Assembly: GCF_027596085.1 (NCBI RefSeq)
Contig: NC_072457.1
Span: 2,221,971-2,285,970 of the forward strand
Source: Anoplopoma fimbria
Lineage: Eukaryota > Chordata > Actinopteri > Perciformes > Anoplopomatidae
DNA: 64,000 nt
Reading direction: 5' to 3'
The translations under genes were made by a program, and so were the position numbers. Every line of letters begins with the position of its first letter. Position 1 is the stretch's first letter. Shown in pieces: positions 52,889 through 63,540 of the stretch. The notes under the pieces were generated by a model that saw only the letters and a list, made by a program, of their open reading frames with translations, had not been told where the DNA came from and did no database searches.

Positions 52889-53093
52889 CCTACTGTGATT
52901 GACAGGTCGCTGACGTGTGCGGCTTCTCTAAGCAACAGTTTCAAATATGACAACTTCTGCTCATTGGCTGCAAAAAACAACAACATGGCGACGGCCTTAA
53001 GCCAAGATGGCGACAGTGAAATCAATCAACAAGAGGCTTCATAACATCAGTCCACAAACCAATGGGTGACATCACAATGAATACAGTCTATGA
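52889..53093 (-). repeat. ~500-bp family, copy F (left part)
   Basis: Reverse-oriented. GTGATTGACAGGTCGCTGAC, TATGACAACTTCTGCTCATT, CAACATGGCGACGG, CAATGGGTGACATCACAATG and terminal ACAGTCTATGATA correspond to the left end and part of the centre of copy A. Confidence 0.75.
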
Positions 53094-54348
53094 TACACAC
53101 ATTATACACTTAATGCATAATAGAGAAATATTATGAATCACGACATTTTTACGGTGCGGAACATTTTTTTTATACCAAGGCCTTTTGAAGGTGAAACCCT
53201 GAATTAAAGTATGAATATGATTTTCAATAAATGCCGAAATTAAACAGTTTTTTTATAATGAAGGAAAAGCTAAAATAGAATTAAATTAATGTTAATACTA
53301 CAAAGATATGTTTGAAAATCTGATCAAAAAACGCCACATTTACCTCAAGTCCTTTTTAAGTAGTTCAGCAGTGCATGGCTTTGCTAGTCCATCACTGCAG
53401 TAAAACACTGACGATGGAGAAGTGCCTCATACAACCACACTTCAAACAGTCGGCTACACTGCGCCACAACCACAACCAAGCGTTTTATTCTAAATGGAGA
53501 CAGAGAGCGATGCCCAGAATGCATCTGGGCGAGCAGTCTGTTCAGAACGGCGCTGAGTTATTAACTGTCTGTTCTAAAAAATCAAAACACCCTCAGCTGC
53601 TCACAGGAACCCCATTTAGTTTCAAATGCCTCTAAATACCCCCTCAGACAGCCGTCCTTATCAATCTGATGCCATAATCCATCATTATGAATGCAGAGTG
53701 GGAGGCTCCGGTTCAAGGGAATAGCTCCTTTTTGTTTCCTGATGAGAAATAACTGGACAGCTGTGACTTTCACACAGAGGATGACTGATGATTTTTTGAG
53801 CCCAGAACAAAAGCAGCGTTAGCGGTTATTGCCCACATTTCAGCTGGAAGGCTCTCAAATAAAGTTCAGCCTGAAGGGAGAGCGGCCTCTTCTCTTCTTC
53901 ATGGGTTCATGTTGTACATGTTTTTAGAAGCGGCGTCTGTGGGATACATCTCCTCTTACTTTTTAATGAAACAGACCCACTCTATTCCCAGCCGCGCTGA
54001 GCTTCGTGTGTTTTTTTGAGGATTTAGAGATTCAATTTAAAAAGTTTATTAATTTATGTTTTGACAGTATTTCTTCCAGCTACGGCCAAGGAGAGAGATC
54101 GTTTTACTGTGTAATACACAAGGTTGAAAATAAAATGCACATTCTGTAAAACTTTTAAATTGGGTCTAAAACTTCCATGTACATAAAAGCTTGCATAATT
54201 AAATACTTTTAGCTATATTAAAAGTATTTAATATAATGTGCTTTTATTCATTATTTAATACAGAAGCTGTGATAAAACTTAAGGCATTTATCAGTTTTGT
54301 TCTGAAACAACTGAAACAACTATTCAACATAGCTGAACTAAGGTAGAG
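53094..54348. other. Non-coding, no gene seen
   Basis: 53640-54010 is relatively balanced and repeat-free. The rest is AT-rich. No coding support. Confidence 0.5.
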
Positions 54349-54508
54349 GTAATAAATCAAGTAAGAAGTAGAGTCATTTTCTCATAGACTTCAATACAAT
54401 CGGATTTCTTTTTGCAACCTGAACGAGTCGCCCCCTGCTGGTCAGTAGAGAGAATGCAACTTATAAGACACTTCCACATCGGCTTCACTCGGCAGAATCG
54501 AAGGTTTC
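54349..54508 (+). repeat. ~500-bp family, copy G (right part)
   Basis: GAAGTAGAGTCATTTTCTCA, GAGTCGCCCCCTGCTGGTCA and CTTCACTCGGCAGAATCG match the right end of copy A. A short AATCGGATTTCTTTTTGCAA stretch is inserted relative to copies A and E. Confidence 0.8.
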
Positions 54509-54638
54509 TTCCTGGTAACACATAAAAATGTGTCTTAAATAATCTTAAATAATACGGAACGCTATTTATTTGTGTTGTTTTATCATTTGCTGACACAAGG
54601 CCGTTTCCCCCAATGAGATTCATCTTTACTTCTCTAAC

Positions 54639-54640
<2 letters not shown>

Positions 54641-54718
<78 letters not shown>
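54641..54718 (+). repeat. Pure (AC)39 microsatellite
   Basis: 78 bp without interruption. Confidence 0.98.
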
Positions 54719-54720
<2 letters not shown>

Positions 54721-55104
54721 ACTGACATTACCCTGAGAGATGAAAAGCCAATAGCACCCGGAGGGGATTCTTTGATCCCTGTGAAAGCCCCCCAGGTGCT
54801 GACGTGGAATCACTTCCACATCATGCTGTCCTGACCTCAACAATTAAAGAGCAAATTGAAAAACTGACCTGATCGGTGTGAGGATGGGAAAATGTTGTTC
54901 TTCCTCATGGGGCCAATCAACCAGAAGACCCCCGGGCACACCCATCACATGCATTATGGCTCGGACTGTGCAGTATATACATATACAGTCTGCCTTCTAT
55001 GTATAGGAATACAACTTTCACCATTGGGCAGGTTTTGCTTTTCTTCCTTTGTGACACAAATGCACACAATCATGGCTCATACAGGATGTCAGCTAACAAA
55101 CAAA

Positions 55105-55107
<3 letters not shown>
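54719..55107. other. Spacer between two CA arrays
   Basis: About 390 bp with no supported feature. Short AAAC words (55097-55108) lead into the next array. Confidence 0.5.

Positions 55108-55185
<78 letters not shown>
55108..55185 (+). repeat. Pure (CA)39 microsatellite
   Basis: 78 bp, the same length as the array at 54641-54718. The 155-codon frame that spans it is an artefact. Confidence 0.98.
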
Positions 55186-55187
<2 letters not shown>

Positions 55188-55985
55188 CAACCTGCTGCAG
55201 AAGTTCGATCCAAACACAAAAGAAAGGAAACAACGCATTTATTTGAATCTTGATCTAAATGCATTATTTCACAATGCATCATGGGTCTCCTTTCCACCTG
55301 ACATTGCCATGCATCTTGCGGGTCTGCATCTGATAGAGCTGAGAATACATTTAGGCTGAACACAGAATTAAAGTGCAGCCCTGCTTTACCCCTCGAAAAT
55401 CCGACTGCTGCTTTCCTCGCCAAAAAAACTCACACATTGCCATGCATACGGCGACTTCTCCCCTTGGCAGGAAACGCTTTTTCTCACCCTGCGTTTTTTG
55501 TGGAGCAAGCAGCTTGGCTGATGCTGCGGCGAGCTACTCCGATTGCATTCGTGAATTTTTGCTGCTGTTAGAAAGTTGGCCAACAGACAAATACTTTCAC
55601 TTTTCGCTGCTGTGGTTTTTGTCTTTCATACATCAGATAAAAGGTAGTGTCCTCGTTCCTATAGATGTGGATGAACAGCTGTTTGAACAACTGTTTTGAA
55701 CATCAATCCAAACAACATTTCCAGCTCATGACTTTTGTTGTAGTTTCTGGACAGTTTGAGTTTTGTCTTTGTGAAGTTGGGAATATGTGAACAAAGTATT
55801 ATCCTCCCATTGGGTCGATTCAGGAACCCGACCTTTAGGTGTGAACCCACCCCTAAAAACAAATACGATTAAACATACCACTCCACAAAGAGGTGTTCTG
55901 AATTTATTTTTAGAACGTGCATGTTAAAGAAGGAGGTGTTTCAGTGTGATAAAAAACAGGTATTTGTATCTATTTTCTTGAGGGC
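55186..55985. other. Non-coding, no gene seen
   Basis: Includes a 108-codon plus frame (55373-55699) with no recognised domain or splice context. Confidence 0.5.
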
Positions 55986-56106
55986 TTGATGTGATCTCAG
56001 AAACTAGCAGGTACACATTTTCCTTTTAGATGATACCGGGAGTGTGTGACAGGAAATGAGGAGAGCTATCAGATGAATAGAGCGATAATAAAAAATGTGT
56101 TATCTG
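55986..56106 (+). repeat. Dispersed direct repeat, copy 1 of 2
   Basis: CTCAGAAACTAGCAGGTACA, GTGTGTGACAGGAAATGAGG and AAAAATGTGT align in order with 58489-58600. Divergence is moderate. Family unknown. Confidence 0.65.
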
Positions 56107-56763
56107 TATTAATCAGTGTTAATGGAAAATGTGTCCAACATAAAAACTTTCACACTCTTCTTTTAGCAACTCATGAACTTTACAGAGAAAGTCTGTGTTG
56201 TAGTCTCTGATGGGTTTATCAAGAACCAGGGTGAAGTCTGAAGACCTGAACATCCCTGACCTGCTGTCCACCCGAAGTAGTTTTTCTTGCTATTTATACT
56301 ACAAAGGACCTTTTTGGGTCATTTTTCTCTATGTTATGTTTAATTTGATTTCTTGACTAGAAAGAGAAAAAGCGGACCACCCAAAGCAAACCACAAAAAA
56401 ACATCCCTCTGTTTTTCTAATTGTCTCAATGGGGTTTATACTAAATCAGAAAAAGAGCTCTCAGCTGTTCATCCTTTAGCGGACTGGTCCCTCATGTTTT
56501 CAATCTCCCTTTCCATCTCTTTGCATCTCCGTTCCAAAATCCAATCAAACACCACATGTTACAAAGAACAACAGAAGGACTCAGTTTTTTGTTTGTTCCC
56601 TTGTTGTGAGCAAATATTTAATTACAAACAAAGCTGCACATTTTTAATCAATTAATTCTCTAATTTAACTGATCTTGTTGGTTCTTCAAATCGGACGGGA
56701 ACACCAACAAGAATGTGAAAATTAGGGCTTTTTATTTTCCAGGTTTAGCTTAGAAGTATAATA
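56107..56763. other. Non-coding, no gene seen
   Basis: AT-rich, no supported feature. It may hold further diverged parts of the 55986 repeat. Confidence 0.45.
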
Positions 56764-56900
56764 CATCACTACAAGCCTAAACCTCCTAACCTTATCCTGA
56801 AGTCTTAACATGCAACGACCAAGAAGATTTAGAAAAATGTCCTCACTTTTCAGGTAAAAACCACGGTCCCCACAAAGGTAGAAAAACAGGAAACACACAC
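56764..56900 (-). repeat. Microsatellite-linked dispersed repeat, copy 2
   Basis: Reading minus: CTACCTTTGTGGGGACCGTG, then AAAAGTGAGGACATTTTTCT, then GTTAAGACTTCAGG, next to a CA-rich region and the array at 57022-57080. Same order as 48443-48690. Confidence 0.7.
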
Positions 56901-57018
56901 ATTCACATGTTGACTCAACCAAGTCTGTACTCACACTTACATCCCAACAGAAACACAAACACCCCCAAAAAACAACAACTGTGACACACACAAAGAATCA
57001 CACTCAAACACACAACTG

Positions 57019-57021
<3 letters not shown>

Positions 57022-57080
<59 letters not shown>
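57022..57080 (+). repeat. (AC)n microsatellite
   Basis: 59 bp uninterrupted. CA-rich degenerate sequence lies on its left side from about 56893. Confidence 0.97.
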
Positions 57081-57082
<2 letters not shown>

Positions 57083-57329
57083 ACCAAAAGACAAATACAA
57101 TACCGATAAGATGCAACACATCTGCTGTGTGGATTTTTGTGTGAGAACAAAACCCATTTTTTGTTTGTGTTTTCTTATGTACAACTCGTGAAAAGCAGAA
57201 ACCCAGAGAGGCAGACAGACTTTAAATATGTATTTGTGGTTTTGGGAGCCAGATGATCTCTTGACTGCATAAACAGATTATCTACCAGCCCTCCGCCAAC
57301 ACGCCGAAGTCAATATACAGTAACGCTCA

Positions 57330-57331
<2 letters not shown>

Positions 57332-57392
<61 letters not shown>
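57332..57392 (+). repeat. (CA)n microsatellite
   Basis: 61 bp uninterrupted, about 250 bp from the previous array. Confidence 0.97.
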
Positions 57393-57393
<1 letters not shown>

Positions 57394-57498
57394 AACACCG
57401 CACACACGCAGCCATGTAAAGATATATCCACGGTGACATATTTTGCATGGTACTGTTGCACACAGGCCTTTCTCCAAATGCTCTCCCTCACCACCCCT

Positions 57499-57502
<4 letters not shown>

Positions 57503-57555
<53 letters not shown>
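57503..57555 (+). repeat. (TC)n microsatellite
   Basis: 53 bp uninterrupted. Frames across it (up to 147 codons) are compositional. Confidence 0.97.
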
Positions 57556-57558
<3 letters not shown>

Positions 57559-57689
57559 ATAAACGCCTATGTCGCTCTGCCAGACGGCTCCACTGGGCGA
57601 CAGACGCAGCACAAACTGTTCTCTCCAAATATTTGCTCGAGTCATTGCTCATTCTCTGTGCTGGCGTGTCTCGCTATTTGCCTTTTGTC

Positions 57690-57840
57690 ACCTACGTCCT
57701 CTGATGTCATTCACCTCCCATCCTTCCCCTCCTTCTTCCTCCCATTTTCCTGTCTCAATCCCTCGTCCACTACTCAATCCCTCTTCATCCCGTCTCTCTC
57801 TCCCTCCCTCCCTCCCCCCCCCCCCCCCCGTTTTTCTCTT
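57690..57840 (+). repeat. Pyrimidine-rich block with 16-bp C-run
   Basis: C/T-rich sequence ending in TCCCTCCC units and a homopolymer of 16 C (57814-57829), a G-quadruplex-capable run on the minus strand. Confidence 0.8.
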
Positions 57841-58229
57841 TTAGCCACAGCTGCGTCGACTCGCTTCGTGATTTGACACAGTTTCTCCCACACTTCTGCT
57901 TCCTAGTCCCAGAGGGTCGGAGGGCGTGTGACCCCCCCCAACGTTTTCAGTCACTGCCATGTTTTGTGCAATAAAGTCAAAAGGGGACGGCCCAATGTCT
58001 GTGAGATAGAAAGAAAGCAGCTGTTTTGGTAAAAGGGGTTCTGTTTGTGCTGTTTTAAATGGTAACAGCATTTTGTAGTGTATTTCAGCTGAGAGCAAGT
58101 GTTAGAGACTTGGTCCCAACAATAAAGGGGTTTGGGACATCCCACTCTCACTCCCAACTCGGCTTTTGATGCCGATGTAGGAGGCGCCTTTCAGCCAGAG
58201 GTGTGACCGAGTCATTATTTGTATTATTA
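57841..58229. other. Non-coding, no gene seen
   Basis: No supported feature. A C-run lies at about 57932-57938. Confidence 0.5.
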
Positions 58230-58315
58230 AGACAGAAGTAAGTCTCAAATCTTTGCACTCAAGTCCCAAGTCAAGACTGGCAAGTCCTAACCTTTGGGAA
58301 TGAGTCCTTTACAAG
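58230..58315. repeat. Degenerate CAAGTC-type repeat
   Basis: CACTCAAGTCCCAAGTCAAG, GGCAAGTCC, GAGTCC and CAAGTCATG. Related in style to 5325-5405. Confidence 0.5.
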
Positions 58316-58488
58316 TCATGATGCTCTCTTCACAAAATGAAATGCCCTTTTTCATCTACGTTTGTAATTTCCAATCCATCCGTTTGCATAACACAATTCC
58401 TTTTCCGTTAGTTCGTCGTGGTGCTCTCCTGCAACTTGATTGGATGCTGATGGTTTGCTTCAAACAGGATTTTTGATGAGATCCAACC

Positions 58489-58600
58489 ACATTCCCTCAG
58501 AAACTAGAAGGTACATATTTTCATCATAAAAGAAACTGTGTGTGACAGGAAGTGAGGAGACCCTTAAGACGATGGAAGTGATAATGGGAAATGTGTAAGA
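58489..58600 (+). repeat. Dispersed direct repeat, copy 2 of 2
   Basis: CTCAGAAACTAGAAGGTACA, TGTGTGTGACAGGAAGTGAG and GGGAAATGTGTAAGACGG align with 55986-56106, about 2.5 kb upstream, same orientation. Confidence 0.65.
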
Positions 58601-59159
58601 CGGACAGCAATCAAGGATCTCTCTGGATTGTACGTATTGATTTGGGTAGAAGTTGAGCATAATTCCTCATTAATCTTTTTAGACATGAATGTTGAATTCG
58701 ACTTACTTTCCCAAAAATGTTTAGTCAATAATGAAACGGAAGCTGACAGAATTGAAATGTAAATTTAATATTTTTTGGACCAAATGTTTAGGACTAAGTC
58801 GATCACTTCATGTTGTATTCAATATGTTTCATATGTTTATAGTGAAGTCATTAGGAGTAATTGGGCCGTGGGTTTTTACTCTGAACACATGCATTTTCCT
58901 TCATATATGGTCAAATATTTACTGATATTTCGAGATCATATTCATGTCAAGAGTCTAGGGATGATTCCCTCAATGTTAACAGTATAAAATGTGTGTTCAT
59001 AACCCGCAGTACTTTTCCCTCCACCATCACTCTTCTACTCTCTGATTTGAATCACAACCCACCGACAGCGGTTTGGCAATTCCTGGTAATGATCTGAGAG
59101 CCGGATACATTATCTGAGAAGACGACCAATTTAAATGAAACCTTTCCTCTCCTTCTATC
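58601..59159. other. Non-coding, no gene seen
   Basis: AT-rich, no supported feature. Confidence 0.5.
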
Positions 59160-59378
59160 TTAGCTCTGTAGGAGCCAATCAGGGAGCGCTTGATTCGCTG
59201 CAATCAGCCGCTGCTTCATCTCAGTGTCCTCCAGCTCGGAAACACTGATCATTGTATCAACTTTCAACGTTAGAGATCTGCTTTCACTCAGTGAAAGCAG
59301 ATCTCTAATAGCATCATTTTTCCACAACTGGGGATTAGCAACAAATTGAGTAAATGTTAATATCTCATCCAAGCTCAA
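59160..59378 (-). other. Unassigned 72-codon frame with protein-like composition
   Basis: Starts at ATG and ends at TAA on the minus strand. Unlike most frames here it has no low-complexity bias: it is mixed acidic/hydrophobic (LWKNDAIRDLLSLSES, ISVSELEDTEMKQR, LPDWLLQS) and looks helical. I recognise no family. No clear splice acceptor or donor flanks it and there is no promoter evidence. It could be an exon remnant, a pseudogene piece or chance. Part of it is encoded by the palindrome at 59270-59308. Confidence 0.2.
59270..59308. repeat. Perfect 39-nt palindrome
   Basis: Two 19-bp arms (TTAGAGATCTGCTTTCACT and its exact reverse complement) separated by a single C at 59289. No mismatches. 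Confidence 0.97.
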
Positions 59379-59404
59379 CCAGTAAACTTCTCTCCTGATT
59401 TAAC

Positions 59405-59432
59405 AGCCACAGTCTGTAATGGGACTGTGGCT
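59405..59432. repeat. Short inverted repeat
   Basis: 10-bp arms AGCCACAGTC and GACTGTGGCT separated by 8 nt, about 100 bp from the perfect palindrome. A minor hairpin. Confidence 0.85.
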
Positions 59433-60159
59433 GATATAAGAGCAAGCTGTGTCATGTGGCCTGATGTGTTGTTTGTTTCACATTTTTCAATTTCACAGAG
59501 GTTGTGGTTGAACTCGGTATGATTTTGGAACACCGACAACATTTACTTTTGTCAAAAGCTGACGATCTTTGGTTGCAACTTGTGACTCGGCCAAAATAGG
59601 TACACCTTTGCACTCTCCAAACCTAAAAGTTCAAACTATGACGAATGATGTTCGGCAACAACTGAGAAGAACGAGACAATGACGGAACCACAACGCCATT
59701 AAACTGCAATGGGGACGATATCAAACCTGCAATATTGTCGAAATATAACCCACAAGACTAAAATGTAGTTCAAAATGATACTCTTGCCTAAAATCTCTCT
59801 TTATTTTTGTCACTTTCCACCTTCTCTTCCCTTCTCTTCTCACTCCTGGCAATTGTGCTACTATGATGCAGGTTGCAGGCCTTTGTGTGGTTGATCGACG
59901 CATATTTTGGGATGTTTGGCAGTGCGGATTTGCTATTAAGGTGGGTGCAACTGACCAAGTGATGGTATTTGACGAGTTGGGAATGAGAACATTTTGACGA
60001 AACATAGAAACCTGCTTTTCCAACCGTTTTAATAAAGATGCTCTTCATCAACTTGCCTTTTTAAAGAACTTTTGTTGAAGTAAATGTTTAAGGCTAGTGG
60101 GGTTAGCTTGAACCCAAAGTGTCATCTGACCACATCTGAAGGCAGAAGGTTAGCATCTT
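59433..60159. other. Non-coding, no gene seen
   Basis: Two overlapping minus frames (87 and 100 codons) lack domains. No repeats recognised. Confidence 0.5.
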
Positions 60160-60562
60160 TACTTCCTTGTCTATCACTTCCTCTTTCTGTTTCTGTCCTC
60201 TTCATTTCCATTTTTCTGAGCTCCTTCTGTCTTCTCTCTCATTTTTTTTTCATCTCTCTCTCTCTCTCTCTCTCTCTCCCTGGAGTTTATATCCCAATCC
60301 GTCATCCTCTCCTCTCCCTGTCTATCTCCCTCCATCTCTCCTTCCTCATTCCGTTACACTCGGCAGACTTCTCAATCTCTGGCTCCGTCTTAAATCTCAA
60401 ACCTCATCTTCTCCCTCCGTCTCTGCTTCCTCATCCGCGTCCCTCACTTCTCTTCCTCATCTCTTTCCACCATTTCTTCTTTTCATCTCTTTGCCGCATA
60501 TATTCCTAGACATACATATTTATATTCTCAACTTCTCTTACATATTCAGACCGTCTCCACTC

Positions 60563-60612
<50 letters not shown>

Positions 60613-60620
60613 CTCTTTGG
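60160..60620 (+). repeat. Long pyrimidine-rich block with (CT)n cores
   Basis: About 460 bp that is strongly C/T-rich on plus, with pure TC/CT arrays at 60253-60278 and 60570-60609. The 141- and 177-codon plus frames are Ser/Leu/Pro/Phe artefacts of this bias. Confidence 0.8.
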
Positions 60621-60713
60621 TTCCAGTATTTCATGCGTGGATAATCCATGTCGGTCTAATCCTTTTAGCTATTCTCCCCTGTAGCCTAATGAGCCTATAG
60701 CGCTGCTGCACTG

Positions 60714-60714
<1 letters not shown>

Positions 60715-60806
<92 letters not shown>
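60715..60806 (+). repeat. Pure (CA)46 microsatellite
   Basis: 92 bp uninterrupted, about 100 bp after the CT block. Confidence 0.98.
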
Positions 60807-60808
<2 letters not shown>

Positions 60809-61136
60809 CACATCAGCTATCAGTATGCTTAGGAACATTAATACCACCTTAACAGGATTTATCTTTCCTCCTGGTTTCCCCCCCCGCCGGTCTGATCCGT
60901 CTCTCTGCTCCACTCGACCAATCAGCGTCCTCCTCATCCCTTATTTAATCACACTAATATCTCATTTTAATGACATAATTGGAGTCTTTACCAGAAATAG
61001 CATTTGCTAAGTGGTTTAGAGGCAAACTTGTGTCACACATCTCCTGTTAGTATCCACAGCTGGCGCCACAGTGGACGTCCACTGGAGACGTGGACAAGTC
61101 ATTGTAATAACAACTAGTTGACCAAAAAAAAAAACA
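60807..61136. other. Non-coding, no gene seen
   Basis: Short C-run at about 60889 and A-run at about 61122. No gene. Confidence 0.5.
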
Positions 61137-61285
61137 CAAACAGCAATGCTTTGAGCTAAATGCTTATGTCTGCATTCTTATATGTTTATGACAATGCTAA
61201 CATGCTGATGCTAGATAGGAATAATGTTCATCATGTTCACCATCTTAGCTTGGTTGTATGCTAACATTTGGTTTTTAGAATAAAC
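61137..61285 (+). repeat. GCTAACATG-type dispersed fish repeat
   Basis: TTGAGCTAAATGCTTATGTC, ACAATGCTAACATGCTGATG, ATGTTCACCATCTTAGCTTG and TATGCTAACATTTG follow the phrase order of a repeat I know to be abundant in percomorph genomes. Class unknown. Confidence 0.6.
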
Positions 61286-62198
61286 CTGTTTTTTGCAGGT
61301 TTTTGGTCATAAGTATTGGGGAAAGAACATTTTTGCTATAATGGCGCTATTAAAAAAGTCATTAGAAAACCAAACTTATCAGAATTTACCTTCAAAGAAC
61401 ATGAATGAGGAAAAAAATCATCAAAAGCAAACCCTAAGGTCTTTGCGTTTTCTATACGCGTCATTGAACAAAAATTGATACGCACAGAAACCTTGCACAC
61501 TGAGTCCCATGCGTTTTATTATTCTATTCTATTCGGTGCGAATATTTGCAAGAAAAAAACAGAATTCATCTGTCTTTAAATTCTGCATCTCTTCATTCTT
61601 TTACGTCTTCATCCTAAAAGTGTTTTTTCCCTGAAAACAATCAATTTATCAGATGCCATCTTAGATTACGTTTGCTCTGAGCAGTCAAGCAACCTTTTTC
61701 TGTCTTTTGACAGATATGAAAAAAGCCAGAAAAGTAGCTGATTTGAAAATAAATGTTGAGTATTTTATCATCTGTAAACAGACACATTTTACTTTTGATG
61801 TTGTTAGACCTTCAACTTGGCTCTCAGTTATATAAAATAACACCCTTGACTTCTCATCTTATCTATTTATTATTAAATGCTTTGGAACATTTGTACAAAC
61901 ACAATAAAAAGAAAAGAAGATTTTTTAAAAGACACGTTAAGCTCTTTTTCATGCAAATAGGTTATTAAAGAATAAACTAGCGTAAGCTAAGCTCCACATT
62001 CAAACCAGATGGTTCCTAAATAATTTAGTTTTAAATCACATTTAACACAGCAGTAGGGGCCAGATGAGAAAATATAGTATTTATAAGGGTTTGTGTGGAT
62101 GAGTGCATACATAAGCATGCAGCCTACATAAATATTATGAATGCTTAAATGGTGTTTTGTATGCATTAACGTCTTCTGCAACCATCTGTGTTAGACAT

Positions 62199-62202
<4 letters not shown>
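61286..62202. other. Non-coding, no gene seen
   Basis: AT-rich, no recognised feature. Confidence 0.5.
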
Positions 62203-62229
<27 letters not shown>

Positions 62230-62248
62230 CCATGTGTGTGTGTGTGTG
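62203..62248 (+). repeat. (TG)n microsatellite, interrupted
   Basis: TG runs 62203-62229 and 62233-62248, split by CCA. Confidence 0.93.
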
Positions 62249-62254
62249 ACGTCC

Positions 62255-62530
62255 TGTGAGGGTCTGTCTCTTTCCTGTCTCTACTTCAAGTCCTCTCCTC
62301 CATCACCTCCGTCCGCAGACGCCACAGCAGGACAAAAGGTTTGCCGTTTCTCTCTCTCTCTCTCTCTCTCTCTCCATCTCTTTTTGTTTCTCTGCCCCCC
62401 CCCCCCCCCACCAATCGGTCTCTGTCATCACCACCTCCTCACCCACCGTCTCCCTCTTCACCTTGTCCGTATCGTCTCCCCTTTGTTATCGACCTGGTCC
62501 CCCCCCCTCCATCATTCTGTCTGCGCCTCC
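62255..62530 (+). repeat. Pyrimidine-rich block with TC array and C-run
   Basis: C/T-rich on plus, with (TC)13 at 62349-62374 and a 15-bp C-run at 62395-62409. The three overlapping plus frames are compositional. Confidence 0.8.
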
Positions 62531-62559
62531 ATCTGCTCGATCGCTCCTCAGAGCCGGCC

Positions 62560-62700
62560 GTGCAGACAGTCATCTGACAGCCATGTGAATTTTACGCACT
62601 CGCCGAGTACAATTATGTTCAGCTAATTAGCTGAAATGGCAGCTGGGCGCCGCGGAGCTGGCACTTTATGATCTTTGATAACAAGACTTCCAGAGTCTAT
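62560..62700. promoter_or_regulatory. Candidate conserved segment with TAATTA palindrome
   Basis: Repeat-free, balanced sequence centred on an 18-bp perfect palindrome TTCAGCTAATTAGCTGAA (62618-62635). The palindrome holds a homeodomain TAATTA core flanked by E-box-like CAGCTN words. Followed by GGCAGCTGGGCGCCGCGGAG. Function inferred. Confidence 0.3.
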
Positions 62701-63540
62701 GAAACTTTGGGTTGTTTAAAAATCAGAATGGGGAACTCAATATGGGGTCTCAACCCCCCCAAAAAAACACTTATTTAAGCATCATATGCATTCTCATATG
62801 CAAACTTTTTCAAATATCTTTGGACATTTGAGCCCCAAATCTTCCAACTCTATGAAAGGAAAGATTGCAGCTCGAATTGCTTTATAGAAGAATATCTATA
62901 AAGCAACAATCTGATGGTTTCACACGGGAGTGAAAGTCTGATGTTATGGGATCAAGTCATCCCCCGCGACCTCCTCCTCCTACCCAAACTTTACCGCTTT
63001 TTATACTCTGTAGATAGAGAGAAATATCTCAATTTTAAAAAAGCAACAACTTTGCAGACAATGTTGTGTTTCTGTAGGACCCCCATCACCCATCATTCAA
63101 TCCTGATTGAAAAAGTAAGGTTTTCAGGGCCTTTTAAGCAATGAAGGTGCTCAGTGGCCAGAGCCAGTTGACTGCAGCTGAACTGAAAGAGTCCCAGGTG
63201 TGGTGACCCAGGCGAAGATGAAGCACGGCAGTTCTAAGATAGCTCGCAATGCTCAGAAACCCCAAACAACTCCTGGCTCTCTGCTACGCAGTCAAAACTC
63301 AGCCTGGAGTCTATTCAGGGTTTAATGAATACTCTAGAAGAGACAAGTGGAGAGGACTGTCTTCTGGGGTTATCAGATGGACATCTCCCAGCACAGATGG
63401 CGTGTTAAATTCTGCCCCACTACTCCAGAACAATTCCATCAGTACCACAAAAGGGAAGAAGACCACAGAGCGTTGCAGCTTGTGTAAATAAACCTCAGCA
63501 CACACTATTAATGAGCCTTGTTAACCAGGGGACAGCTCAC
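62701..63540. other. Non-coding, no gene seen
   Basis: Contains an 80-codon plus frame (63249-63491) without a recognised domain and a C-run/A-run at 62754-62767. No supported gene. Confidence 0.5.

Noticed and set aside
52889..53044. 95-codon frame (52757-53044) as coding
   Set aside because: Its second half is copy F of the ~500-bp dispersed repeat.
54892..55359. 155-codon plus-strand frame
   Set aside because: The middle is a (CA)39 array and the flanks have no recognisable domain, promoter or splice sites.
60167..60700. 177-codon plus-strand frame, the longest in the window
   Set aside because: It lies in a C/T-rich block with CT arrays. Ser/Leu/Phe/Pro content is purely compositional.
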